Source of the DNA: Blattabacterium cuenoti
GTDB lineage: Bacteria > Bacteroidota > Bacteroidia > Flavobacteriales > Blattabacteriaceae
DNA length: 64,000 nucleotides
Assembly: GCF_014252015.1 (NCBI RefSeq)
Contig: NZ_CP059206.1
Coordinates: 186,001 to 250,000 of the forward strand
Direction of reading: 5' to 3'
Within the stretch, counting starts at the first letter, position 1. Every line of letters begins with the position of its first letter. A program made the position numbers and the translations under genes. Positions 1 to 8,292 of the stretch are shown here, one piece after another. The notes beneath the pieces are model-generated. The model saw only the letters and a list, made by a program, of their open reading frames with translations. It was not told where the DNA came from and ran no database searches.

Positions 1-1139
1 GTAGTAATATCAGCGATACATAATTTCATTAAGTCTTCTAAATCTTTTCCCATATCAAATAATAATCTACGTATAGCAGAATCACTAGTCTTTTTTTCTA
101 TTAACGTAATAGGTCTATAACTATGTTTAATCAGCTTTTTAACATATTTTATAGAAGATCCTTTTGGAAGTTTTAAACGTTGAAATATATTTGAAACCAT
201 TTTGGAGCCTACTAATTCATGAGCATGAAAAGCCCATCCTATTTTAGGAAAAAATTTTTTGGTATAAGTTTTTCCGATATCATGAAGTAAAGCGACCCAT
301 CTTAACCAAAGAGAATTGGTTTTTTCTTGACTAATATTATCTACTACTTGTAAAGTATGATAGAAATTATCTTTATGTTTATATCCATTCTTTTCTTCTA
401 TTCCTTTTAATAAAACTAATTCAGGTAATATAATTGATAATAATCCAGATTTGTATAATAATAACAATCCTATAGAAGGCTTTTCAGATAGTAAAATTTT
501 GTTAAATTCATCAACTATTCTTTCTATAGAAACAATATTTATTCTATTCTTATTCTTTTGAATTGATTGAAATGAAGATTGTTCAATATCAAATTGTAGT
601 TGAGTAGCAAATCGTATAGCTCGCATCATTCGTAATGGATCATCAGAATAAGTTAGATTTGCATCTAATGGAGTTCTTAATATTTTTTTTTTCAAATCTG
701 ATAATCCTCTAAACGGATCTATTAATTCTCCATAATTATCTAGGTTTAAACTAATAGCTAAAGCATTAATTGTAAAATCCCTTCGATTTTGATCCTCTTG
801 CAATGATCCCAATTCTATAATTGGATTTCTACTAGAATAATGATACGATTCTTTTCTTGATCCCACAAATTCTATTTTTTGATTTTCATATTCCAACATA
901 ACTGTACCAAAACGTTTAAATATTCTTATTTTAGGATAAGGAATAATATATTTAGAAACCTCTTTAGCTAATTTTGTTACTTCTCCTATAGTTAAAATAT
1001 CTAAGTCATTTGACTTCATTCTTCCCATCAAAATATCTCTAACATAACCTCCTATAACATAGCTATTTTGTTTTATTTTTTCAGAAGATATACTTATAAT
1101 ATAAAATATTTTTCTATGAACGGCAGATGATAAATTCAT
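1..1139 (-). CDS. cca: CCA tRNA nucleotidyltransferase / poly(A) polymerase family, 3' end cut by window edge
   Basis: This gene encodes a class II nucleotidyltransferase of the CCA-adding enzyme family, which builds or repairs the CCA end of tRNAs. I translated the minus strand from the ATG at 1139; the frame stays open to base 1 with no stop, giving 379 codons. The N-terminus has the family's GGYVRDILMG motif followed by the metal-binding DLD of the palm. An RRDFTINAL segment and a second RMMRAIRFA segment follow. The C-terminal half has an HD-domain signature (LLHDIGKT, later HAHELVG). This HD-containing architecture is normal for Bacteroidota homologues. It lies 6 bases downstream of tsaC and is probably cotranscribed with dapD-tsaC. 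The remaining C-terminus lies outside the window. The family is sure; whether the enzyme adds CCA or only A cannot be told from the sequence alone. Confidence 0.93.
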   Translation of the reverse strand, partial: MNLSSAVHRKIFYIISISSEKIKQNSYVIGGYVRDILMGRMKSNDLDILTIGEVTKLAKEVSKYIIPYPKIRIFKRFGTVMLEYENQKIEFVGSRKESYHYSSRNPIIELGSLQEDQNRRDFTINALAISLNLDNYGELIDPFRGLSDLKKKILRTPLDANLTYSDDPLRMMRAIRFATQLQFDIEQSSFQSIQKNKNRINIVSIERIVDEFNKILLSEKPSIGLLLLYKSGLLSIILPELVLLKGIEEKNGYKHKDNFYHTLQVVDNISQEKTNSLWLRWVALLHDIGKTYTKKFFPKIGWAFHAHELVGSKMVSNIFQRLKLPKGSSIKYVKKLIKHSYRPITLIEKKTSDSAIRRLLFDMGKDLEDLMKLCIADIT

Positions 1140-1145
1140 GTAAGT

Positions 1146-1724
1146 TTACATACGTAATATTTTGATTTGATTAGAAATAATTTTTATAATAGAAGAAGCA
1201 CTGTGCTTAGCTTTTTCTTCTCTACGAAAATTTACAATATAATCTGTTTTACTTAAAATAGCAGGACTAATTTCTGAAAAAGATTTAGGACTGATAAATC
1301 CTGATAAATTGGCAGAAGTAGAAATAATTGGTCTATCCAAACTTCGTATTAAACAAGTACAAAATGGATCATATGTTAAACGAACTGCTAAAGTATTATC
1401 TTGTCTAAAAAGATTAGATGGTATTTTTTTTGCATTTTCGTATATTATGGTAACAGGTTTATCTTTTTTATTAATATTATCAATAATTATTTCTTTAGTG
1501 AAAGAAGATATTGTTCCTACTAATTGATGCAAACGATCCATACTCTCTACTAAAACAATCATAGATTTATAAATATTTCTATTTTTTATTTCACATATTT
1601 TTTTTATGGCTTGTATATTAAAAGCATCACATCCTAATCCCCATACAGTATCTGTAGGGTATAATAAACTTTTTCCTCTTTTTAAGATATTTACACTTTT
1701 TTCTATTTCTACGTAAAAAGACAT
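1146..1724 (-). CDS. tsaC: L-threonylcarbamoyladenylate synthase (Sua5/YciO/YrdC family)
   Basis: The product makes threonylcarbamoyl-AMP from threonine, bicarbonate and ATP, the first step of the t6A37 modification of ANN-decoding tRNAs. The 192-residue protein begins with the YrdC-fold region (KRGKSLLYPTDTVWGLGCDA at about 15-34), which contributes to the nucleotide pocket. It continues with KP(V)TII near 90 and the conserved STSAN motif near 136. It has the single-domain TsaC length and lacks the C-terminal Sua5 domain. One base separates it from dapD upstream and 6 bases from cca downstream, so a dapD-tsaC-cca transcript is likely. Both tRNA-related genes in this cluster are retained housekeeping functions. 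Confidence 0.93.
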   Translation of the reverse strand: MSFYVEIEKSVNILKRGKSLLYPTDTVWGLGCDAFNIQAIKKICEIKNRNIYKSMIVLVESMDRLHQLVGTISSFTKEIIIDNINKKDKPVTIIYENAKKIPSNLFRQDNTLAVRLTYDPFCTCLIRSLDRPIISTSANLSGFISPKSFSEISPAILSKTDYIVNFRREEKAKHSASSIIKIISNQIKILRM

Positions 1725-1725
1725 T

Positions 1726-2544
1726 TTAAATTGATAAATTGTGGGTTCTCAATGCATCATTTAAAGATGTTTTTTTATCTGTACTTTCTTTTCTTTTTCC
1801 TATAATCAAAGCACATGGAACATGATATATTCCTGAATTAAATTTTTTTGGATAAGATCCCGGTATAACTACAGAATATCTAGGAACTACTCCCTTAGTT
1901 TCAATAGATTTTTCATTAGTAACGTCAAATATTTTAGTAGAAGCAGTCAAAACGACATTCGCTCCTAAAACAGCTCCTTTTTTTATCAAAACTCCTTCCA
2001 CCAAAATACATCTAGATCCAATAAAAACATCATTTTCAATAATAACTGGATGAGCTTGTAAAGGTTCTAAAACTCCTCCTATTCCAACCCCTCCACTTAT
2101 ATGTACGCGACTACCAACTTGAGCGCAACTACCCACTGTAGCCCATGTGTCTATCATAGTATTTTCTCCTATATATGCTCCTATATTGACGTAAGAAGGC
2201 ATAAGAATAACTCCAGGTGATATATACGAACCATAACGAGCTATAGCATGAGGAACTACACGAATTCCTTTTTCCTTAAATTTATTTTTTATAGGAATTT
2301 TATCATAAAATTCTAACCCCCCTAATTCTATTGTATTCATTTGTTGAACGGAAAAATACATAAGAATAGCTCTTTTAACCCATTCATTTACTGTCCATTT
2401 TCCATTTAAATAATCAGATACTCTGATGGAACCTGTTTCTAAATGATCAATAACCTGAAATACTAAATTTTTTATATTTACGTCAGTAGTCCATATATCT
2501 TTTTTATTCCAAGCTTTCTCTATTTCTAATTTGAATCTATTCAC
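1726..2544 (-). CDS. dapD: 2,3,4,5-tetrahydropyridine-2,6-dicarboxylate N-succinyltransferase
   Basis: DapD transfers succinyl from succinyl-CoA to tetrahydrodipicolinate in the succinylase branch of lysine and meso-diaminopimelate synthesis, which feeds both the host lysine supply and peptidoglycan. The 272-residue protein has an N-terminal helical domain and then a left-handed beta-helix with hexapeptide repeats. The repeats are visible as PGVILMPSYVNIGAYIGENT, followed by IDTWATVGSCAQVGSRVHISGGVGIGGVLEP. The length equals that of typical DapD. It is the first gene of a minus-strand group with tsaC and cca. Two overlapping TAnnTTTG boxes lie just upstream. No unusual features were seen. Confidence 0.97.
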   Translation of the reverse strand: MNRFKLEIEKAWNKKDIWTTDVNIKNLVFQVIDHLETGSIRVSDYLNGKWTVNEWVKRAILMYFSVQQMNTIELGGLEFYDKIPIKNKFKEKGIRVVPHAIARYGSYISPGVILMPSYVNIGAYIGENTMIDTWATVGSCAQVGSRVHISGGVGIGGVLEPLQAHPVIIENDVFIGSRCILVEGVLIKKGAVLGANVVLTASTKIFDVTNEKSIETKGVVPRYSVVIPGSYPKKFNSGIYHVPCALIIGKRKESTDKKTSLNDALRTHNLSI

Positions 2545-2574
2545 TTTTTATAGGTTGGTTAATAAGAAATAAAA

Positions 2575-2591
2575 CAAAAGTAGCAAAAATA
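2575..2591 (-). promoter_or_regulatory. Candidate -7 boxes upstream of dapD
   Basis: Read on the minus strand, this stretch contains two overlapping matches to the Bacteroidota -7 consensus TAnnTTTG: TATTTTTG (2591-2584) and TACTTTTG (2582-2575). They lie 30-47 bases upstream of the dapD start. No convincing -33 TTTG element is visible. In so AT-rich a sequence single matches can arise by chance, so this is a candidate only. Confidence 0.35.
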
Positions 2592-2611
2592 AAATAAGAT
2601 AACAAGCAGCT

Positions 2612-3037
2612 ATGGCAAAAATATTAGGAATAGATTATGGAAAAGTTACCACAGGTTTATCTATAACAGACGAAAAAAAAATATTTGCGTTTGGACTAAA
2701 TGCTGTTCCAACTAAAAATTTAATGAATTTTTTAGAAAATTTTTTAGTTTATGAGCAAATAGAAAAAATTGTTATAGGATTGCCAAAAAAATTAAATAAT
2801 CAAAAAGAGATTTTAATAGAAACATATATTCAGAAATTTATAAAAAAATTTCACGTAAAGTATCCAAAAATCATTATAGAAAGACTGGATGAACGTTTTA
2901 CATCTAAAATGGCTTTTGATACCATGATAAAACTGGGCTTAAAAAGGAAAAAAAGAAGAAAAAAAGTAATTTTGAATCAAATTAGTGCCACTATAATTTT
3001 ACAGTCTTATCTTAAAAAAGAAGAAAAAAAAAATTAA
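2612..3037 (+). CDS. ruvX: RuvX/YqgF family nuclease (putative pre-16S rRNA nuclease)
   Basis: This is a YqgF/RuvX RNase H-fold protein. The family is annotated as a Holliday junction resolvase but has been shown to act in 16S rRNA 5'-end processing in E. coli. The 141-residue sequence starts with the metal-binding strand GIDYGKVTTGLSI, has the VIGLPKKLNN loop near 68, and the LDERFTS motif near 95-101 carrying the second acidic residue. A third acidic position in the C-terminal helix is less clear, because the tail is Lys-rich (GLKRKKRRKKVILNQISATIIL). The final codons contain an A10 run at 3024-3033. def follows after 3 bases. Confidence 0.9.
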   Translation: MAKILGIDYGKVTTGLSITDEKKIFAFGLNAVPTKNLMNFLENFLVYEQIEKIVIGLPKKLNNQKEILIETYIQKFIKKFHVKYPKIIIERLDERFTSKMAFDTMIKLGLKRKKRRKKVILNQISATIILQSYLKKEEKKN

Positions 3038-3040
3038 CTC

Positions 3041-3577
3041 ATGGTGTTACCTATAATTCTTTATGGAAATCCTATTTTGAGAAAAAAATGTTTGGACATA
3101 AATTTATCTTCTTGTAAATGCAAAAAGTATATTAATCAATTGATTAAAGATATGTTTGAAACTATACACAAAGTAAAAGGAATAGGTTTGGCGGCTCCCC
3201 AAATTGGAAAAAATATTAGACTTTTTATAGTTGAAACTCCTTATTTAATAAAGGGAGAATATATCAGTAATTATAAGGAAGTTTTTATTAATGCAAAAAT
3301 ATTAAAAACTCATGGAAAAGAGTGCAAATTTAATGAAGGATGTCTTAGTATTCCTGGAATAATGGGAACAGTTAAAAGAAAATCTCATGTTCTAATTGAA
3401 TATTATGATAAAAATTGGAAAAAACAAAACAAAACCTTAACAGGTATATGTGCTAGAGTAATTTTGCATGAATATGATCATATTGAAGGGAAACTTTTCA
3501 TAGATTATTTTTCTTCCACAAAGAAAAAAATAATAGAAAAAAAATTAATGAATTTGTCAAAAAAAAATTCATTTTGA
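3041..3577 (+). CDS. def: Peptide deformylase
   Basis: Peptide deformylase removes the N-formyl group from nascent proteins. All three family motifs are present: GIGLAAPQIG (about 47-56), EGCLSIPG (about 102-109, with the metal-ligand Cys) and HEYDH (about 143-147), a variant of HEIDH that keeps both metal His residues and the catalytic Glu. At 178 residues it has normal length. It follows ruvX by 3 bases. Its last 9 bases overlap the end of the convergent rplT. Confidence 0.97.
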   Translation: MVLPIILYGNPILRKKCLDINLSSCKCKKYINQLIKDMFETIHKVKGIGLAAPQIGKNIRLFIVETPYLIKGEYISNYKEVFINAKILKTHGKECKFNEGCLSIPGIMGTVKRKSHVLIEYYDKNWKKQNKTLTGICARVILHEYDHIEGKLFIDYFSSTKKKIIEKKLMNLSKKNSF

Positions 3578-3919
3578 ATAGACATCATCTACTATTTTTT
3601 TGAAAACACTAGGATCATTCATGGATATATATGAAAGAATTTTTCTATTAATTTTAATTTTTTTTTCAGATAATTTATTCATAAATTCAGAATAGGATTT
3701 TCCATATTGACGTACTCCCGCATTTATACGTTGAATCCAAAGAGATCTGAAATCTCTTTTCTTTTTTTTTCTTCCTACAAAAGCATAAACAAAAGATTTT
3801 TCCACAGCATTTTTAGCAACTGTATAAACTTTACTTCTGGAACCATAAAAACCCTTGGCTAACTTCAGTATTTTTTTACGTCTTCGTCTAGAAGAAACCG
3901 CATTGGTAGATCTAGGCAT
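3569..3919 (-). CDS. rplT: 50S ribosomal protein L20
   Basis: L20 is an early-assembling 23S rRNA-binding protein. The 116-residue basic protein begins MPRSTNAVSSRRRRKKILK. It contains the conserved AKGFYGSRSKVYTVAKNAV and RDFRSLWIQRINAGVRQYG segments, which together span the whole family. It is the last gene of the thrS-infC-rpmI-rplT order found widely in bacteria, 6 bases after rpmI. Its stop overlaps the end of def on the other strand by 9 bases, and no terminator hairpin is visible between them. Confidence 0.98.
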   Translation of the reverse strand: MPRSTNAVSSRRRRKKILKLAKGFYGSRSKVYTVAKNAVEKSFVYAFVGRKKKKRDFRSLWIQRINAGVRQYGKSYSEFMNKLSEKKIKINRKILSYISMNDPSVFKKIVDDVYSK

Positions 3920-3925
3920 AATTTT

Positions 3926-4114
3926 CTAAATTTGTATTTTTATATTTTTCTGATCTGATTTTTTTAATAAAGTGAATACAGAAAGATTACGTTTTCTCCT
4001 TTTTGATTTCTTAGTTAATAAATGATTTTTAAATGCATGTTTTCTTTTAATATATCCATTAGCTGTTTTTTTAAATCTTTTTTTAGATCCTGATTTCGTT
4101 TTTAATTTAGGCAT
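3926..4114 (-). CDS. rpmI: 50S ribosomal protein L35
   Basis: L35 is a small, very basic large-subunit protein. The 62-residue sequence starts [20 protein letters not shown], then [21 protein letters not shown], which is the full family pattern. It lies between infC (17 bases upstream) and rplT (6 bases downstream), the classical infC-rpmI-rplT order. Confidence 0.98.
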   Translation of the reverse strand: MPKLKTKSGSKKRFKKTANGYIKRKHAFKNHLLTKKSKRRKRNLSVFTLLKKSDQKNIKIQI

Positions 4115-4131
4115 AACAAAATAATATAATG

Positions 4132-4707
4132 TTAAAATTTTTTTGGAGCTAATATCATATACATCCTTTTTCCTTCCATTACTGGCATTTGCTCTACTTT
4201 TCCGTACTCCTCAATTTCCTCTGCAAATTTTAATAATTTTATTTTTCCTTGATCTTTGTATACTATAGAACGTCCTTTAAAAAAAACAAATACTTTCACT
4301 TTATCTCCACGCATTAAAAATTTTTCTGCACTTTTAATTTTAACTTTTCCATCATGATCTCCAATTTGTGGTCCAAATCTAATTTCTTTAGTATTTACTT
4401 TAATTTGTTTTGCTTTAAACTGTTTTTTTCTTTTTTTTTGTTCATATAGAAATTTTTTATAATCTAGTATTTTACATACTGGAGGATTTAATTTAGGATT
4501 AATCTCAACTAAATCCAGTTCTCTTTTCCTAGAAAATTGAAGAGCTTCTTGTATAGAATAAATTCCATTTTCTATGGAAGAATCCCCGACTAAACGAACT
4601 TTTAATGTATCAATATTTTCATTGATACGATGTACTTCTTTTTTTTGCGGTAATGGTCGGTATATTCTATTTTTTTTATTACCTCTTGAAAATTTCTTTT
4701 TTATAAT
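4132..4707 (-). CDS. infC: Translation initiation factor IF-3, probable AUU start
   Basis: IF-3 binds the 30S subunit and checks the start codon and initiator tRNA. The nearest in-frame ATG gives only a 60-residue piece starting MRGDKVKV. The same frame is open far upstream and encodes the whole factor: [17 protein letters not shown], then [17 protein letters not shown], then [18 protein letters not shown]. The C-terminal domain then runs through [15 protein letters not shown]. No ATG, GTG or TTG precedes this region, but an ATT at 4707-4705 is followed by a Lys-rich start ([11 protein letters not shown]). An AUU start is the well-known feature of infC in E. coli, where it permits autoregulation. 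This start gives 191 residues, a normal IF-3 length, and overlaps the thrS stop codon. The gene itself is certain; the exact start is inferred. Confidence 0.88.
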   Translation of the reverse strand: MIKKKFSRGNKKNRIYRPLPQKKEVHRINENIDTLKVRLVGDSSIENGIYSIQEALQFSRKRELDLVEINPKLNPPVCKILDYKKFLYEQKKRKKQFKAKQIKVNTKEIRFGPQIGDHDGKVKIKSAEKFLMRGDKVKVFVFFKGRSIVYKDQGKIKLLKFAEEIEEYGKVEQMPVMEGKRMYMILAPKKF

Positions 4708-5978
4708 AGCTTTATAGTTTTAGTTTTTAAATTTGTTTCATTCAAAATAGATTCTATTCCATTGGAAATAGAAAATATTCCTATATGTCCTAAACCATGA
4801 CGTCGCAATGACATCATTTCATTTTTCTCCTCTTTATCTCCTAAAATTATCATATAAGGAATTTTATTTTCTTCAGAATCCCTAATTTTTTTATTAATTT
4901 TCTCGTTTCTATTATCAATAAACACACGAATATTGTAATTTAGCATCAAATTTAAAATTTTTTTTGCATAAACTATATATTTATCACTTATAGGAAGTAT
5001 GACCGCTTGGTTAGGAACCAACCACAATGGAAGGTTTCCTTTTGTATGCTCTATCATAATGGCGATAATACGTTCTAAAGAACCAAAAGGGGCTCTATGT
5101 ATCATTACTGGACGACACTTTTCATTATTTTTTCCTTTATAATATAAATCAAATCTTTCAGGTAGATTATAATCTATTTGAATCGTTCCAAGTTGCCAAT
5201 TTCTTCCTAAAGAATCTTGAACAAGAAAATCTAATTTTGGCCCATAAAAAGCGGCTTCTCCATAATTGATAGATGCTTCTATTTTCTCCTCTTTAACTGC
5301 TTTTAATATCGCTTTTTCAGCTTTTTCCCAATTTATTTCTGATCCTATGTAATTATCTATTTTTTTAGGATCTCTAAGAGATATTCTCACTGTATATGTC
5401 AAAAAACCTAGAGAACGAAAAACATAAAAAACTAAATTAATTACTTTTTTAAATTCTTCTAATAATTGATCAGAAGTGCAAAAAATATGTGCATCATCTT
5501 GAGTAAAACATCTAACTCTAGTTAATCCATGAAGCTCCCCGCTTTGTTCATAACGATATACTGTTCCAAACTCAGCAAAACGTTTAGGAAGATCACGATA
5601 GGACCATTCTTGAGATCTATAAATTTCACAATGGTGAGGACAATTCATAGGTTTTAAAAGAAACTCCTCTTTTTTATGAGGTGTATGAATGGGTTTAAAA
5701 TGATCCTCTCCAAATTTACTCCAATGTCCACTTCTAACATACAATTTTTTATGTCCTATATGAGGAGTTACAACCATTTCGTATCCTGATTTTTTTTGAA
5801 CATCAATCAAAAATTCTTCTAAATTTTTTCTGAAAACTGTTCCTCTAGGTAACCATAAAGGTAATCCAGCCCCCACTCGATTAGAAAAAACAAAGAACTT
5901 TAATTTTTTACCTATTTTTCTATGATCTCTATTAGGATCTTCTTTTAAAGAAACTGATTCATTTTTTTCTTTATCCAT
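4701..5978 (-). CDS. thrS: Threonyl-tRNA synthetase, catalytic core only (no TGS or editing domain)
   Basis: This class II enzyme charges tRNA-Thr. The 425-residue protein starts just before the conserved DHRKIGKKLKFF linker and contains the full catalytic domain: GLPLWLPRGTVFRK, motif 2 (YRYEQSGELHGLTRVR, about 141-156) and motif 3 (GSLERIIAIMIEH, about 299-311). The zinc ligands are kept (C113 in PMNCPHHC, H164 in DDAHIFC, H294 in VMIHRAPFG). The C-terminal anticodon-binding domain is intact (RVFIDNRNEKINKKIRDSE, PYMIILGDKE). Typical bacterial ThrRS is about 640 residues with an N-terminal TGS domain and an editing domain that clears Ser-tRNA-Thr. Both are missing, and only 36 bases separate the start from glpF, so no detached piece lies upstream. 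It heads the thrS-infC-rpmI-rplT group, possibly continuing the glp transcript. Confidence 0.95.
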   Translation of the reverse strand: MDKEKNESVSLKEDPNRDHRKIGKKLKFFVFSNRVGAGLPLWLPRGTVFRKNLEEFLIDVQKKSGYEMVVTPHIGHKKLYVRSGHWSKFGEDHFKPIHTPHKKEEFLLKPMNCPHHCEIYRSQEWSYRDLPKRFAEFGTVYRYEQSGELHGLTRVRCFTQDDAHIFCTSDQLLEEFKKVINLVFYVFRSLGFLTYTVRISLRDPKKIDNYIGSEINWEKAEKAILKAVKEEKIEASINYGEAAFYGPKLDFLVQDSLGRNWQLGTIQIDYNLPERFDLYYKGKNNEKCRPVMIHRAPFGSLERIIAIMIEHTKGNLPLWLVPNQAVILPISDKYIVYAKKILNLMLNYNIRVFIDNRNEKINKKIRDSEENKIPYMIILGDKEEKNEMMSLRRHGLGHIGIFSISNGIESILNETNLKTKTIKLL

Positions 5979-6014
5979 AAAAATAAGTTACAAGTTTTTT
6001 CATTTTTATTTTAT

Positions 6015-6761
6015 TTATGATGATAAAAATAAATGTAATGTTGCTGCTATAATACATCCTACAATAGGACCGAGTACTGGAATCAAAGCATAATCCCAGT
6101 TACTTTTTCCTTTTCCCGGAATAGGAATGAGAGAATATATAATCCTTGGACCTAGGTCACGAGCAGGATTTAAAGCAGCCCCTGTAGCTCCTCCTAAAGA
6201 TAAAACAATTCCTAACACTACTAAAGTGGTAGGAAGTGCACCCAATGAGCCCAAACCTATAGGATATTTTTCTTCTTTAAAAAAAAGTGTTCCTTCTGTA
6301 GAGAGATATAAAGAAATGAATATAAAAATAAAAGTGGCTAATACTTCACTTAAAAAATTAGAAAATAAATTTTTTATGGAAGGAATAGTCACAAAAACAG
6401 ATAATTTATCTTGTTTTTCTTGAGTTTCAAAGAAATGATCCTTATATAAAAACCATACGAATAAAGACCCTAACATAGCTCCAATAAATTGAGAAAAAAT
6501 ATAAAAAGGAACCAGATTCCAACTAAATTTTCCAATTATGGCAAAACTTATTGTAACACATGGATTTAAATGAGCTCCACTATAAGGTGCAGAAACTGTT
6601 ATTCCCATAAAAACAGCTAGGGCCCATCCTATAGTAATAGTTAACCATTCTCCATTTTTGCTATGACCTTTAGTTTTTGATAAAATAACATTTGCTACCA
6701 CCCCGTTTCCTAAAAGGACTAAAATCATTGTACCTATAATTTCTGCATATATTTTTGTCAT
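6015..6761 (-). CDS. glpF: Glycerol uptake facilitator (MIP/aquaglyceroporin)
   Basis: GlpF is an inner-membrane channel for glycerol diffusion. The 248-residue protein has the six-helix MIP pattern. The first half-helix motif reads GAHLNPCVT, where most family members have NPA, so the third position is Cys. The second is ALNPARDLGPR, with the Asp after NPAR that marks glycerol channels rather than water channels. Hydrophobic segments are evident at the N-terminus (IIGTMILVLLGNGVVANVIL) and C-terminus (ALIPVLGPIVGCIIAATLHL). It sits 10 bases after glpK in a glpD-glpK-glpF transcription unit, which fixes the substrate as glycerol. Confidence 0.95.
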   Translation of the reverse strand: MTKIYAEIIGTMILVLLGNGVVANVILSKTKGHSKNGEWLTITIGWALAVFMGITVSAPYSGAHLNPCVTISFAIIGKFSWNLVPFYIFSQFIGAMLGSLFVWFLYKDHFFETQEKQDKLSVFVTIPSIKNLFSNFLSEVLATFIFIFISLYLSTEGTLFFKEEKYPIGLGSLGALPTTLVVLGIVLSLGGATGAALNPARDLGPRIIYSLIPIPGKGKSNWDYALIPVLGPIVGCIIAATLHLFLSS

Positions 6762-6771
6762 TTTATTTTAT

Positions 6772-8268
6772 TTATTTGATTTTCTTGGACCAAGAACGAG
6801 TTGTTTTAATTGCTCTTTTCCAACCTTTAATTCTTTCTAATCTACTAGACATTCCTTTTGGTTCAAAAATTTGTTCTAATTGCCATTTATCTTGAATATC
6901 TTTCAGACTACTCCAATAATTAACGGCTAATCCCGCTAGATAAGCAGCTCCTGCTGCTGTAAGTTCAGAAATTTTAGATTTAACAACTTTAACATTTAAA
7001 ATATCAGATTGAAATTGCATCAATAATTTATTTACCGTAGCTCCTCCATCTACACGGAGTTCTTTTATAGAAATACCAGAATCCGCTTCCATAGCTTTCA
7101 GTACATCCATGTTTTGAAAAGCGATACTTTCTAATGCCGCTCTAACAAAATGAGCGGAAGAAGTTCCTCTTGTTATGCCCACAATGGTTCCTCTCGCTTT
7201 TTGATCCCAATAAGGAGCACCTAAACCGGAAAAAGCTGGAACCATATATAAACCTTCTGTATTGTCCACTGAAGAAGCTAATGTTTCTGCTTCATTTGAA
7301 GATAAGATCAGTCCTAGTCCGTCTCTAAGCCATTGAACAACAGCTCCTGCAATAAAAACACTTCCTTCCAATGCATATTGAACCTGATTTTTAATTTTCC
7401 AAGCAACAGTAGTAATTAAATTATTCTGAGAAAAAACAGGATTATCTCCTACATTCATTAACATAAAACATCCCGTTCCATAAGTATTTTTTACCATTCC
7501 AATTTTAGTACACATTTGACCAAAAAGAGCAGCTTGTTGATCTCCAGCAATACCAGAAATCGGTATTTTATGTGATAAAATATGCCCTGTTGTATAACCA
7601 AAAATTTCACTAGATGATTTGACTTCTGGAAGCATGTTAATTGGAATATTAAATAAATCTATCAATTCTTGATCCCAACTAAGTGTATGAATATTAAATA
7701 ACATAGTGCGAGATGCATTAGTTACATCTGTAACATGATTTTCTTTTCCGGTTAAATTCCATATTAACCATGAATCTATAGTTCCAAACGCTAGGGATCC
7801 AGAATCAGCTCTTTTCTTCGCTCCGGGAACATTCTCTAATATCCATCTAATTTTTGTAGCAGAAAAATAAGGATCTATAATTAAACCTGTTTTTTTTCGA
7901 ATCATTTCGGTTAATCCTTCTTTTTTAATTTGATCACAATATTTTGAGGTGCGTCTATCTTGCCATACTATAGCATTAAAAACAGGTTCACCCGTTTTTT
8001 TATCCCATATAACAGTAGTTTCTCTTTGATTCGTGATTCCTATTGATATAATATTTTCACCTTCTAAATTAGCTTTTAAAATAGCCTCTAAAGCAACTGA
8101 AGCTTGCGTAGACCATATTTCTTCTGCATTGTGTTCTACCCATCCAGGATGAGGATAAATTTGTGTAAATTCTCTTTGAGCTACAGAAATAATATTTCCA
8201 ATTTTATCAAAAATAATAGCTCTAGAACTGGTAGTTCCCTGATCTAATGATAGCACATATTTTTTCAT
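6772..8268 (-). CDS. glpK: Glycerol kinase
   Basis: GlpK phosphorylates glycerol to sn-glycerol 3-phosphate and traps it in the cell. The protein starts [21 protein letters not shown], the phosphate-1 motif of the FGGY/ASKHA fold. It includes [15 protein letters not shown] and [10 protein letters not shown] for substrate binding, [27 protein letters not shown] and the adenosine-site segment [19 protein letters not shown] took the second Met (8268, 498 residues), two codons inside the longest frame, because it matches the family start. It lies between glpD (24 bases upstream) and glpF. Confidence 0.98.
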   Translation of the reverse strand: MKKYVLSLDQGTTSSRAIIFDKIGNIISVAQREFTQIYPHPGWVEHNAEEIWSTQASVALEAILKANLEGENIISIGITNQRETTVIWDKKTGEPVFNAIVWQDRRTSKYCDQIKKEGLTEMIRKKTGLIIDPYFSATKIRWILENVPGAKKRADSGSLAFGTIDSWLIWNLTGKENHVTDVTNASRTMLFNIHTLSWDQELIDLFNIPINMLPEVKSSSEIFGYTTGHILSHKIPISGIAGDQQAALFGQMCTKIGMVKNTYGTGCFMLMNVGDNPVFSQNNLITTVAWKIKNQVQYALEGSVFIAGAVVQWLRDGLGLILSSNEAETLASSVDNTEGLYMVPAFSGLGAPYWDQKARGTIVGITRGTSSAHFVRAALESIAFQNMDVLKAMEADSGISIKELRVDGGATVNKLLMQFQSDILNVKVVKSKISELTAAGAAYLAGLAVNYWSSLKDIQDKWQLEQIFEPKGMSSRLERIKGWKRAIKTTRSWSKKIK

Positions 8269-8292
8269 AAACATATAATAACTTTTCTACTA

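Noticed and set aside
6127..6423. A 98-codon plus-strand frame opposite glpF
   Set aside because: It is a shadow of glpF, whose minus-strand frame has full family motifs. Similar antisense frames opposite hisF, trpA, trpD, pdhB, serS and the transketolase gene were dropped for the same reason.
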